Below the pieces are notes generated by a model. The model saw only the letters and a list, made by a program, of their open reading frames with translations. It made no database searches and was not told where the DNA came from. 64,000 nt of DNA from Delphinus delphis (lineage: Eukaryota > Chordata > Mammalia > Artiodactyla > Delphinidae). Below, piece after piece: positions 44,511 to 56,073 of the stretch (positions are counted from its first letter, which is position 1; each line of letters starts with the position of its first letter). Position numbers and translations under genes: made by a program. Location of the stretch: the NCBI RefSeq assembly GCF_949987515.2, contig NC_082688.1, forward strand, positions 75,582,731 to 75,646,730, in the 5' to 3' direction.

Positions 44511-45849
44511 TTCTAGCTGAAAAGATGAAGGATTGAAGGACCGCCTTAACACTGAGCAAAAGAATGCATGATTTTATGCTTGCCTGTCTCTCTGAAAGAA
44601 TTCACAGTATGAGCTTCAGGCCCTGTCACCTTGACACATCGTGTTTGAGCTAGCTCCCTGGTGCTTTTGTCAGCCCTGGGCTTTTCTTCACAGAGAGTGC
44701 CTGCAGGCTGGAGCACTCTCATCTCTCAACTATTTGAACACCTCTTGCATTTGTAATCAGTTTTTTGTTTGGGTTTTTTGTTTTGTTTTTTAGTACTGGT
44801 TTTCATTAAATGAATTAAGTCATCTTAAGTGGCTATGAACAGTATGCTTCCCTATACATCCAGGGATCCCTCAGGTGGCCCCATTCAGATTGCTTCAATT
44901 CATGCATACCTGCTAATGGATCTACTCAATATTTTAGTACTCTTTCCCAGGTCCAAAGAATACTGAAACACATGAAGCTAATTTCTATACAAAAATGCCT
45001 TTATTCTTTGCCATCTCATCTCAGTTTTCCCTTGATTATGGGTTCCTAGGTCCCTCAGCCTTCCAGGCTCCCTCATCTTCCATTTGTACCCCTCAGGAGA
45101 CTAGTAAACTCTTCCCTCTTCAAGGTACAGCTGGTCTCCTTTCCTCTTAGATCTGGTGTTGTCATAGAGGCACACCAGAGCCCAGGTTCCTCAGCACACT
45201 TACTTCTGCTGTAAGTAACCCACCCTCTGATGGCATCTTGGGCTCTGTTACAACTGAAAGTAGGTGAAAAAGGATCAGCTAAATCAAGGGATTCCTAAAT
45301 CCCCTTTCTAGATACCCTGCCCTCACATTTTGGTGTCTGAGTGGTCAATACCCATTGCTTTGTGTACTCATTCACATCACAGTTGTTTCCCTCTTTCTGA
45401 GGAAAGCCACCTCCTTTTCCTATGCTCTCTGCTGTCCTTCAAGCCTCTGTTACTACAAGGGGACCAAGATATAGATACCCACTGAATGCAAAAAGATAGA
45501 TTTCCCCAATCTGCCCATAGATCTCTCAGAAACTACCTCAAATAAGTCCTCCGAGTGCTAGAAATATCATGGCACATTTTGCCAAGTCATCTTAAAATAA
45601 GGGGACTCCCTGTTACAGCTACATTCAGGCATTTTTATCTGCCAGCCTGTATTCACCTCTTCTCTGAGTGCATGGCCTGTCTTTGCAACCGTTGATTTAG
45701 AAAGAATAAACATTTTGCCCATTTTAAACAACCAGCTCCATTTTGGTTGTGAGGCTATATGAAAGCCTGTCAGGAACCGTATTTGTAGCGCTCCAGAAGG
45801 TAACAAAAAGCAGGACATTTCCTTTTCTGACCCTCAAAAGCTTATAATT
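44511..45849. other. No recognised feature; T/G-rich run inside
   Basis: A (GTTTT)n-like run lies at 44760-44795. Nothing else is recognised in 1.3 kb. Confidence 0.5.
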
Positions 45850-45859
45850 CTGATTCTCT

Positions 45860-46028
45860 CTTTTTTTTTAAAACATCACTTTATTTTGTTTTATTTTATT
45901 ATTAATTAATTTATTTTGGGGGGCCTCACCATGCAGCATGTGGGATCTTAGTTCCCTGACCAGGGATCGAACCCACGCCCCTGCACTGGAAGCGTGGAGT
46001 CTTAACCACTGGACCACCAGGGAAGTCC
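45860..46028 (-). mobile_element. Short tRNA-Glu-derived SINE (CHR/Bov-tA type)
   Basis: A T-rich, TTTATT-rich tail is followed by GCCTCACCATGCAGCATGTGG, CCCTGACCAGGGATCGAACC (antisense B-box) and CACCAGGGAAGTCC. The body differs clearly from the CHR-2-like copies and is shorter. The TSD CTGATTCTCT is at 45850-45859 and 46029-46038. Confidence 0.9.
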
Positions 46029-46038
46029 CTGATTCTCT

Positions 46039-47549
46039 TTTTTCTTTGAGGATCCCTTTAGTTTGGTCTTTGCAGAGCTGAGGTGATTGAACCAGTATCT
46101 TTGGAAGGCAGACATGCCTGGTAAATCCGCTTCTTTGGTTATAATTTATTTTTTGTTTTCAGATTCCCTAGCCTTCATTAAGTCTTTGATCTTTTATAGC
46201 TAAGACTGAGTTATTAAGAGAACCACTTGTTCTTTCTTGGGTCAGAATGTTGAAGGGGAATCAGGTCACACTCTGTTTTACTACCTTTTTGTAGTTGTTG
46301 TCATTAATTAGCAAGAATTTTAGGGCTATCTGTTACCTGGAGCTCATGGTTCCTTGATGATATGTGTGGAGAGAAGGGAGAGGAATCCAAGGATATCAAT
46401 ATTCCATGCATGAGAATAGGTCTTTCTCTGAAAGGGGCACAAAGTTTTCATGATATTCTCAAAGGGATCCACGTCCCCCCAAAGTTAAGATCCACTGTTG
46501 TAGAACAATGCAAATCTGGGAGTAAGTTCTGGTCTGTAATGTCCAGTGGAACTTTTCCCTCTATCGTAAACTGTAGAACATACGATTCTAGTTTTACCAA
46601 GAGTGGTGAAGATTTATGCCTACCATTCTTTGATACCCTGACCTGTCATAATGAAAGCTTCCATCTATATCTATCGATTCTAGGCAGCAATGAGGCCCTT
46701 AGCTGTGTCACTGGGCTCATCTCTGGTTTCTGCTGTTCCCTGCTGGCCAGATAAGTTTTGAGGCAACTAGAAAAAACTAAGAAAGGCAGCAATTTGTAGG
46801 CCGGTGATCGATTTCTCAGCAACCTCCAAAGGGTAGCACGCAGGAGGGAAAAAGTTTAGTGAAAATTTTACCTTCAAGGGTAACTCATGGTCCAGTCTTT
46901 TCTATATCTAAGTTAGATTTTCAAACAAAGAAGAAAGTTTGTAATTCTCCCTTCTTTGACCACATTAGCCGAAATAATCACTAACTTATTTGTTAGACTA
47001 ATTCTGTCCTTTTGGTCTGTCTTTCTGTCTCAGGTCAGGACCTACTGCTGGGAAGGAGAAATAAAATTGCTATTCTAGTGTTAAAACACCAGTAGAAAGA
47101 GCAAATATTTCTAAATGTATGCTAGCCAATAGGGTCTCTAATGTCATTTAAGATCTTTATAGTTTCTTAAGGTTCAGGGAGAGGAAAGTATCATGTGCAA
47201 GTAAAAAAGTAGCCCATGGGGCAGTCTCGTATCATTGTGTCTTTTTCAAATGGATGAATCTTGGCTCCTAGGAAGCCTATTGGCCAGTTCTCTGGAAAAA
47301 CATTCTTTATACATTTAACCTGTGTAGAAGATTTAGGAATTTAAAAACAAGCAGAATCTCTTCTAGACTCTACAAAACCTTATCCTCGAGGCCCATGGAG
47401 AGTTAGAACTTCATAAGCTGCCCAAATTAGAAGTTCTAACCTGGTGAGACCCAGTGTGGACTTATCTTAAGTCTTATTACAAATAGCCTACGCTTATTAC
47501 TGCTGCTATGACATACACTAAACTTAGACAACTGAATTGGGGTCATATT
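46039..47549. other. Unassigned 1.5 kb
   Basis: No repeat or gene is recognised. A 130-codon plus frame (46362-46754) shows no domain I know. Its length is unexceptional, but this stretch is a candidate for unmasked old retroviral or other repeat sequence. Confidence 0.35.
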
Positions 47550-47567
47550 CTAACCTGCTCCTCTTCT

Positions 47568-47777
47568 TTTTTTTTTTTTTTTTTTGCGGTACGCGGGCCT
47601 CTCACTGTTGTGGCCTCTCCCATTGCAGAGCACAGGCTCCGGACGCGCAGGCTCAGCGGCCATGGCTCACGGGCCCAGCCGCTCCGCGGCATGTGGGATC
47701 TTCCCGGACTGGTGCACGAACCCGTGTCCGCTGCATCGGCAGGCGGACTCTCAACCACTGTGCCACCAGGGAAGCCC
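47568..47777 (-). mobile_element. CHR-2-like SINE inserted at CHR-1 edge
   Basis: Full antisense body after a T-run, ending GGGAAGCCC. Its own TSD CTCCTCTTCTTTTTTT (47558-47573 and 47778-47793) is made partly of the tail of the neighbouring CHR-1, so it landed at the junction of that element and its TSD. The 156- and 133-codon plus frames here run through both SINEs. Confidence 0.93.
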
Positions 47778-47787
47778 CTCCTCTTCT

Positions 47788-48132
47788 TTTTTTATTTTAT
47801 TTATTTACTTTTGGCTACTTTGGTTCTTTGTTGCTGTGTGTGGCTTTCTCTAGTTGCAGCGAGTGGGGCCTGCTCTTCGTTGTGGTGCACGGGCTTCTCA
47901 TTGCAGTGGCTTCTCTTGTTGTGGAGCACAGGCTCTAGGTGCATGGGCTTCAGTAGCTGTGGCACACAGGCTCAGTAGTTGTGCCTCACAGGCTCTAGAG
48001 TGCAGGCTCGGTAGTTGTGGCGCACAGGCTTAGTTGCTCCGCGGCATGTGGGATCTTCCCGGACCAGGGCTCGAATCCATATCCCCTGCATTGGCAGGTA
48101 AGATTCTTAACCACTGCACCACCAGGGAAGCC
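47788..48132 (-). mobile_element. CHR-1-like SINE
   Basis: A T-rich tail with TTTATTTATTTAC is followed by TTTGGCTACTTTGGTTC, TTCGTTGTGGTGCACGGGC, repeated AGTAGTTGTG/GGCTCAGTAG units and CACCACCAGGGAAGCCC. The 18 bp TSD CTAACCTGCTCCTCTTCT is at 47550-47567 and 48133-48150, so the CHR-2 at 47568-47777 lies between the TSD and this element. Confidence 0.93.
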
Positions 48133-48150
48133 CTAACCTGCTCCTCTTCT

Positions 48151-48499
48151 GATTGCCTTCAGGCCTGAGCCAGATTTGGACATGCTTAGACCTCTAAAGA
48201 AAGCAGTCTCGTTAATATTCAGCCCAAAGAATAATTACCAGAAAAAAACGACTGAAAGGAAAATTTGTGATGAATAATTCCCACAGCTTACACAGGGTTG
48301 GAAGATAATTGAATCTGACCATTCAGACTGCAGAAACTTTGTAGAACCTGGGACCCTCAGTAGACACACCAAAATGATGTCCTCTTTGTAGTAGTAAACA
48401 ACTCCCACAGTGCTTTCTGGATCTACCATTAAAATATTAAAACAAGGCTCAAAAATCTCAGGATAAGATCTATCTTCCAAAGAAAAACTTACCGCTCTT
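48151..48499. other. No recognised feature
   Basis: Nothing recognised. The 81-codon minus frame at 48235-48480 is unsupported. Confidence 0.5.
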
Positions 48500-49273
48500 T
48501 AAAAAAAGACAAGATGCAGGCACTCATAACATAAAATGTACAATAGAAAATTACCAGACATGCAAAGAAGCAGGGAAAATATGACCTATAATTAGGAGAG
48601 AATACATTAATAGAAACAGATGCAGAAATGGCAAGGATGATGTAATTAGCAAACAAGGACTTTAAAACAGTATTATCAAAATGTTCAAAGATTTAAAGGA
48701 AAACATGAATATATTGATAAGAGAAATAGAAGATATAAAAAATAACCAAGTGGAACTTCTAAAGCTGAACATTAATATCTGAGATAACATACTGAGAAAA
48801 AAGTTTTAACAGTAGATACGATACAGAGAAAAAAAGGTCATTTAACATAAAGAGAAATAGAAAATATTCAAATAAAGGAATTCACACAGAAAAGGCTAAA
48901 AACCACTACATTGAGTCTCAGTGACCTGTGGGACAATGTCAAGCAAACTAAAAAGAATACAATTAGTGTTCCAGAAAAAAGGAGTGTCAGGAAAAATATT
49001 AAAAGATATAATGAGAAAAATTTTCCTTCTTGATTAAAACTATGATCATAGAGCTCCATAAAGCTAAAAGAATCTAAGCAAGATAAACACACACACACAC
49101 ACACACAATCAGGGCATATCAGAATCAAATTGCTGAAACTCAGTAATAAAAAGAAAATTTTAAAAGCAGTGAAAAGGGGGGGAAGGGGACACTTTTTATC
49201 CAGGGGAACAAAGATAGGAAGTATTTTTGACATCTCATTAGAAGCAATGAAAGCCAGGTAACAATGGAATGAC

Positions 49274-49342
49274 TTTTTTTTTAACATCTATGTACTGATT
49301 ATTTACATAGATTATGTCTTCACTGTATATAATATCTTTTTT
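49274..49342 (-). other. Candidate L1 3' transduction with two A-tracts
   Basis: Reading the minus strand, the L1 ends at CCAATAAAGATG plus a short A-tract (49337-49342). 54 bases unlike L1 follow (49283-49336), then a second A-tract (49274-49282) and the HAL1 flank. This two-tail arrangement is the mark of read-through past the weak L1 poly-A signal. The extra segment contains only a weak AATAAT-type signal. Confidence 0.6.
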
Positions 49343-49702
49343 AAAAACATCTTTATTGGAGTATAATTGCTTTAAAATGGTGTGTTAGTTTCTGCTTTAT
49401 AACAAAGTGAATCAGCTATACATATATCCCCATATCTCCTCTCTCTTGTGTCACCCTCCCACCTTCCCTATCCCACCCCTCTACGTGTTCACAAAGCACC
49501 GAGCTGATCTCCTGTGCTATGTGACTGCTTCCCACTAGCTATCTATTTTACATTGGGTAGTGTATATATGTCCATGCCACTCTCTCACTTTGTCCCAGCT
49601 TATACTTCCACCTCCCTGTGTCCTCAAGTCCATTCTCTATGTATGTGTCTTTATTCCTGTCCTGCCCCTAGGCTCTTCAGAACGAATTTTTTTGTTTTAT
49701 TT
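49343..49702 (-). other. L1 3' UTR with G-rich tract
   Basis: From CCAATAAAGATG at the end back to the ORF2 stop. The minus strand carries a polypurine, G-rich tract at 49454-49481 (GGGGTGGGATAGGGAAGG-like), able in principle to form a G-quadruplex. Confidence 0.8.
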
Positions 49703-52700
49703 TTAGATTCCATATATGTGTTAGCATATGGCATTTGTTTTTCTCTTTCTGACTTACTTTACACTGTATGACAGACTCTAGGTCCATCCACCTCACTAAA
49801 AATAATTCAGTTTCGTTTCTTTTTATAGCTCAGTAATATTCCATTGTATATATGTGCCACATCTTCTTTATCCGTTCATCTGTCCATGGACGCTGAGGTT
49901 GCTTCCATGTCCTGGCTATTGTAAATAGAGCTACAATGAACATTGTGGTACATGACTCTTTTTGGATTATGGTTTTCTCAGGGCATATGCCCAATAGTGC
50001 ATTGCTGCGTCGTATGGTAGTTCTATTTTTAGTTTTTTAAGGCCCTCCATACTGTTCTCCATAGTGGCTGTATCAATTTACATTCCCACCAATGGTGAAA
50101 GAGGGTTCCCTTTTCTCCACACCCTGTCCAGCATTTATTGTTTCTAGATTTGTTGATGATGGCCATTCTGGCTGGTGTAAGGTGATACCATATTGTAGTT
50201 TTGATTTGCATTTCTCTAATGATGTTGAGCATCCTTTCATGTGTTTGTTGGCAATCTGTGTACCTTGTTTGGAGAAATGTCTGTTTAGGTCTTCTGCCCA
50301 TTTTAAAATTGGGTTGTTTGATCTTTTGACATTGAACTGCATGAGCTGCTTGTAAATGTTGGAGATTAATCCTTTGTCAGTTGCTTCATTTGCAAATATT
50401 TTCTCCCATTCTGAGGGTTGTCTTTTGGTCTTGTTTATGGTTTCCTTTGCTGTGCAAAAGCTTCTAAGTTTCTTTAGGTCCCATTTGTTTATTTTTGTTT
50501 TTATTCCCATTTCTCCAGGAGGTGGGTCAAAAAGGATCTTGCTGTGATTTATGTCATAGAGTGTTCTGCCTATGTTTTCCTCTAAGAGTTTTATAGTGTC
50601 TGGCATTACATTTAGGTCGTTAATCCATTTTGAGTTTACTTCTGTGTATGGTGTTAGGGAGTGTTCTAATTTCATTCTTTTCCATGTACCTGTCCAGTTT
50701 TCCCAGCACCACTTATTGAAGAGGCTGTCTTTTCTCCACTGTATATTCTTGTCTCCTTTATGAAAAATAAGGTGACCATATGTACCTGGGTTTATCTCTG
50801 GGCTTTCTATCCTGTTCCATTGATCTATATTTCTGTTTTTGTGCCAGTACCATACTGTCTTTGATTACTGTAGCTTTGTAGTATAGTCTGAAGTCAGGGA
50901 GCCTGATTCCTCCAGCTCCATTTTTCTTTCTCAAGATTGCTTTGGCTATTCGGGGTCTTTTGTGTTTCCATACAAATTGTGAAATTTTTTGTTCTAGTTC
51001 TGAGAGAAATGGCATTGGTAGTTTAATAGGGATTGCATTGAATCTGTAGATTGCTTTGGGTAGTATAGTCATTTTCACAATGTTGATTCTTCCAATCCAG
51101 GAACATGGTATATCTCTCCATCTGTTTGTATCATCTTTAATTTCTTTCACCAGTGTCTTATAGTTTTCCTCATATGGGTCTTTTGTTGCCTTAGGTAGGT
51201 TTTTGCCTAGGTATTTTACTCTTTTTGTTGCAATGGTAAATGGAAGTGTTTCCCTAATTTCTCTTTAAGATTTTTCATCATTAGTGTATAGGAATGCCAG
51301 AGATTTCTGTGCATTAATTTTGTATCCTGCTACTTTACCAAATTCATTGATTAGCTCTAGTAGTTTCTGGTAGCATCTTTTAGGATTCTCTATGTATAGT
51401 ATCATGTCATCTGCAAACAGTAACAACTTTACTTCTTCTTTTCTGATTTGGATTCCTTTTATTTCCTTTTCTTCTCTGATTGCTGTGGCTAAAACTTCCA
51501 AAACTATGTTGAATAGTAAGGGTGAGAGTGGACAAACTTGTCTTGTTCCTGATCTTAGAGGAAATGCTTTCAGTTTTTCACCATTGAGAATGATGTTGTC
51601 TGTGGGTTTGTCATATATGGCCTTTATTATGTTGAGGTAAGTTCCCTCTATGCCTACTTAATGGAGGGTTTCTATCATAAATGAGTGTTCAATTTTGTCG
51701 AAAGCTTTTTCTACATCTCTTGAGATGTTCATATGGTTTATCTCCTTCAATTTGTTAATATGGTATAGCACATTGATTGATTTGCATATATTGAAGAATC
51801 CTTGCATTCCTGGGATAAACCCCACGTGTATGATCCTTTTAATGTGCTGTTGGATTCTGTTTGCTAGTATTTTGTTGAGGATTTTTGCATCTATGCTCAT
51901 CAGTGACATTAGCCTGTAGTTTTCTGTCTTTGTGACATCTTTGTCTGGTTTGGGTATCAGGGTGATGGTGGCCTCATAAAATGAGTTTGGGAGTGTTCCT
52001 CCCTCTGCTATATTTTGGAAGAGTTTGCAAAGGATAGGTGTTAGCTCTTCTCTAAATGTTTGACAGAATTTGCCTGTGAAGCCATCTGGTCCTGTACTTT
52101 TGTTTGTGGAATATTTTTAATCACACTCTCAATTTCAGTGCTTGTGATTGGTGTGTTCATATTTTCTATTTCTTCCTGGTTCAGTCTCAGAAGGTTGTGC
52201 TTTTCTAAGAATTTGTCCATTTCTTCCAGGTTGTCCATTTTATTGACATATAGTTGCTTGTAATAATCTCTCATGATCCTTTGTATTTCTGCATTGTCAG
52301 TTGTTACTTCTCCTTTTTCATTTCTAATTCTGTTGATTTGAGTCTTTTCCCTTTTTTTCTTGATTTGTCTGGCTAATGGTTTATCAGTTTTGTTTATCTT
52401 TTCAAAGAACCAGCTTTTAGTTTTATTGATCTTTGCAATTGTTTCCTCCATTTCTTTCTCATTTATTTCTGATCTGATCTTTATGATTTCTTTCCTTCTG
52501 CCAACTTTGGGGTTTCTTTTTTTGTTCTTCTTTCTCTAATTGCTTTTAGATGTAAGGTTAGGTTGTTTGTTTGAGATGGTTCTTGTTTCTTGAGGTAGGA
52601 TTGTATTGCTATAAACTTCCCTCTTAGAACTGCTTTTGCCGTAACCTATAGGTTTTGGGTCATCATGTTTTCATTGTCATTTGTTTCTAGGTATTTTTTT

Positions 52701-53475
52701 ATTTCCTCTTTGATTTCTTCAGTGATCTCTTGGTTATTTAGTAGTGTATTGTTTAGCCTCCATGTGTCTGTATTCTTTACAGATTTTATTCCTGTAATTG
52801 ATATCTAGTCTCATAGAATTGTGGTCGGAAAAGATACTTGATACCATTTCAGTATTCTTAAATTTACCGAGGTTTGATTTGTGACCCAAGATATGATCTA
52901 TCCTAGAGAATGTTCCATGAGGCCTTGAGAAGAAAGTGTATTCTGTTGTTTTTGGATGGAATGTCCTATTAATATCAATTAAGTCCATCTTGTTTAATGT
53001 ATTGTTTAAAGCTTGTGTTTCCTTATTTATTTTCATTTGGGATGAACTGTCCATTGGTGAAAATGGGGTGTTAAAGTCCCCTACTATGATTGTGTTACTG
53101 TCGATTTCCCCTTTTATGGCTGTTAGCATTTGCCTTATGTATCGACGTGCGCCTGTGTTGGGTGCATAAATATTTACAGTTGTTATATCTTCTTCTTGGA
53201 TTGATCCCTTGATCATTATGTAGTGTCCTTCTCTGTCTCTTGTAATTATTTTAAAGTGTATTTTGTCTGATATGAGAATTGCTACTCCAGCCTCTTTTGA
53301 TTTCCATTTGCATGGAATATCTTTTTCCATCCCCTCACTTTCAGTCTGTATGTGTCCCTAGGTCTGAAGTGGGTCTCTTGTAGACAGCATATATACAGGT
53401 CTTGTTTTTTATCCATTCAGCCAGTCTGTGTCTTTTGATTGGAGCATTATCGATGTGTATGTTCCTATTACCATT
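49703..53475 (-). pseudogene. LINE-1 ORF2 (endonuclease-reverse transcriptase), broken
   Basis: ORF2 encodes the endonuclease and reverse transcriptase of target-primed retrotransposition. The start fits ATGGTAATAGGAAC (53475) and the stop lies at 49703-49705; a family member is about 1,270 codons. The endonuclease (52734-53330) keeps GDFN and SDHN. The start region lacks about 25 bases that would encode the N-terminal catalytic Asn, and a single-base loss near 53293 shifts the frame. The RT keeps EKAFDKI (51658-51909) and FADDMILY (51265-51501). A stop near 51658, a shift near 52100 and others downstream break it. The C-terminal C-x3-C-x7-H-x4-C motif is visible at about 50040-50110. Confidence 0.92.
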
Positions 53476-53521
53476 TTCTTAATTGTTATTGTAGGTCTTT
53501 TCCTTCTCTTATGTTTCCTGC

Positions 53522-54412
53522 CTAGAGAAGTTCCTTTAGCATTTGTTGTAACGCTGGTTTGGTAGTTCTGAATTCTCTTAGCTTTTGCTTGTCTTTAAAG
53601 GTTTTAATTTCTCTGTTGAATCTTAATGAGATCCTTACTGGGTAGAGTAATCTTGGTTGTAGGTTTTTCCCTTTCATCACTTTAAATATGTCCTGACACT
53701 CCCTTCTGGCTTGCAGAGTTTCTGCTGAAAGATCAGCTGTTAACCTTATGGGGATTCCTTTGTATGTTATTTGTTGTTTTTCCCTTGCTGCTTTTAATAT
53801 TTTTTCTTTGTATTTAATATTTGATAGTTTGATTAATATGTGTTTTGGCATGTTTCTCCTTGGATTTATCATGTATGGGACTCTCTGTGCTTCCTCGACT
53901 TGATTGACTATTTCCTTTCCCATATTAGGGACGTTTTCAACTCTAGTCTCTTTAGATATTTTCTCAGACCCTTTCTTTTTCTCTTCTTCTTTTGGGACCC
54001 CTGTAATTCAAATGTTGGTGCATTTAATGTTGTCCCAGAGGTCTCTGAGACTGTTCTCAATTCTTTTCATTCTTTTTTCTTTATTCTGCTCTGTGGTAGT
54101 TATTTCCACTCTTTTATCTTTCAGGTCACTTATGCGTTCTTCTGCTTCAGTTATTCTGCTATTGATCCCTTCTAGAGAGTTTTTAATTTCACTTATTGTG
54201 TTGTTCATCATTGTTTGTTTACTCTTTAGTTCTAGGTCCTTGTTAAACGTTTCTTGTATTTTCTCCTTTATATTAACAAGATTTTGGATCATCTTTACTA
54301 TCATTACTCTGAATTCTTTTTCAGGTAGACTGCCTATTTCCTCTTCGTTTCTTTGGTCTGGTGGGTGTTTACCTTTCTCCTTCATCTGCTGTGTGTTTCT
54401 CTGTCTTCTCAT
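53522..54412 (-). pseudogene. LINE-1 ORF1 (RNA-binding protein), one premature stop
   Basis: ORF1 makes the trimeric RNA-binding chaperone of the L1 particle. Two open segments, 54008-54412 (134 codons: N-terminus and a coiled coil with ISEIKNSLEGINSRITEAEE) and 53522-53923 (133 codons: end of the RRM and the C-terminal domain with QQITYKGIPIRLTADLS), are in the same frame. They are separated only by TGA at 54008-54010. The total of 296 codons is near the family length. The stop stands where the family usually has Arg, consistent with a CGA-to-TGA CpG transition. Confidence 0.92.
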
Positions 54413-55737
54413 TTTGCTTAACTTACTGTGTTTGGGGTCTTGTGTTCACAGTCTGCAGGTTTGTAGATCCTGTTGTTTTTGGAGTCTGCCCCCAGTGGCT
54501 AAGTTTGGTTTAGTGTGTTTTGTAGGCTTCCTGGTGGAGGGGACTGGTGCCTGTGTTCTGGTGAATGAGGCTGGATCTTGTCTTTCTGGTGGGCAGTATT
54601 GCGTCCGGTGGTGTGTTTTGGGGTGTCTGTGGCCTTACTATGATTTTAGGCAGCCTCTCTGCTAATGGGTGGGGTTGTGTTCCTGTCTTGCCAGGTGTTT
54701 GGCTGGGGTGTCCAGCACTGTGGCTTGCTGGTCTTTGGGTGGAGCTGGGTCTTAGCGTTGAGCTGGAGATCTGAGAGCTTTTGCTGTTTGATATTACATG
54801 GACCCAGGAGGTGTCTGGTGGACCAATGTCCTGAACTCAGCTCTCCCACCTCAGAGGCACAGGCCTGCCACTCAGCCAGAGCACCAAGACCCTGTCAGCC
54901 ATACGGCTCAGAAGAAAAAGGAGACAAAGAAAGAAAGAAAGAAAAAATAAAATAAAATAAAATAAAATAAATTATTAAAAACTTATTAAAAAGAAAAAAA
55001 TCAAAAAGTAATAAAAATAAAGAAAGAAGAGAGAAACCAAAGCAAAAAACAAATCCATCAATGATAACAAGCACTAAAAACTATACTAAAAAAAGGACAG
55101 ACAGAACCCTAGGACAAATGGTAAAAGCAAAGCTATACAGATAAAATCACACAAAGGAGCATACACATACACACTCACAAAAAGAGAAAAAGGAAAAACA
55201 AACAAAATATATATATATATATTAAAAAAATGGAAGAGAGCAACCAAATCAATAAACAAATCTACCAATGATAATAAACTTTAAGTACTAAACTAAGATA
55301 AACATAAAAGTAGAAACAAATTGGATAAGGAAGCAAACCCCAAGTCTTCTCTTGCTCCCAAAGTCCACCTCCTCAATTTGGGATGATTCGTTGTCTATTC
55401 AGGTATTCCACAGATGCAGGTACATCAAATTGATTGTGGAGATTTAATCCGCTGCTCCTGAGGCTGCATGGAGAGGTTTCCCTTTCTCTTCTTTGTTTGC
55501 ACAACTCCTGGGGTTCAGCTTTGGATTGGGTGCCTCCTCTGTGTGTAGGTCTCCTGAGGGCATCCGTTGCCCGGGTACATGGGGAGTTTGTTGCCTTTTG
55601 GGAAGTCTGAGGTCTTCTGCCACCATTCAGTAAGTGTTCTGTAGGAGTTGTTCCACATGTAGATGTATTTCTGATGTATTTGTGGGGAGGAAGGTGATCT
55701 CCATGTCTTACTGCTCCACCATCTTGAAGGTCTCTCT
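54413..55737 (-). promoter_or_regulatory. L1 5' UTR (internal promoter region)
   Basis: About 1.3 kb upstream of ORF1. In L1 the 5' UTR holds the internal RNA polymerase II promoter. Seen here: a G/T-rich part next to ORF1 (54420-54900), then a purine tract of AAAG and AAATA repeats (54912-54972), an A-rich stretch with an AT run (55207-55222), and a GC-richer 5' end (55330-55737). Activity cannot be judged from sequence alone. Confidence 0.75.
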
Positions 55738-55866
55738 GGTTTGGCTTCTTTAAAGGCTAGAAGGAAAGGAAAAAAATGTCAAAATAGAATCATATGTTCA
55801 GCAAAACTATGTAAAGGAAGGCAAAAAATAAAGGGACATGTTTAGACAAGCAAAATCTGAGAGAAT

Positions 55867-56073
55867 CTTTTTTTTTTTTTTGCGGTACGCGGGCCTCTCA
55901 CTGTTGTGGCCTCTCCCGTTGCGGAGCACAGGCTCTGGACGCGCAGGCTCAGCAGCCATGGCTCACGGGCCCAGCCGCTCTGCGGCATGTGGGATCTTCC
56001 CAGACCAGGGCACGAACCCACATCCCCTACATCGGCAGGCAGACTCTCAACCACTGTGCCACCAGGGAAGCCC
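55867..56073 (-). mobile_element. CHR-2-like SINE
   Basis: Antisense full-length copy inserted in the right part of the HAL1-like element. The TSD TCTGAGAGAAT is at 55856-55866 and 56074-56084. It carries a few CpG decays (GCAGCCATGG, CCAGACCAGGG). Confidence 0.94.

Larger units (their letters stand above)
49274..55737 (-). mobile_element. Nearly complete LINE-1, 6.5 kb
   Basis: All L1 parts are present in antisense order: poly-A, a 54 bp extra segment, 3' UTR, ORF2, ORF1 and 5' UTR. The 5' end reads AGAGAGACCTTCAAGATGG on the minus strand (about 55737), the expected start of cetartiodactyl L1. Both ORFs are dead, so it cannot move on its own. It interrupts the HAL1-like element. No clear TSD is present: the flanks share at most CTT, which suggests an atypical integration or loss. 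Confidence 0.92.

Noticed and set aside
46362..46754. 130-codon plus frame with several Cys
   Set aside because: No domain, no conserved spacing, and no neighbouring exon-like features.
48868..49287. 139-codon minus frame, Phe/Leu-rich, resembling a membrane protein
   Set aside because: Antisense of the Lys/Glu-rich HAL1 ORF1-like sequence. The hydrophobicity is a composition artefact.
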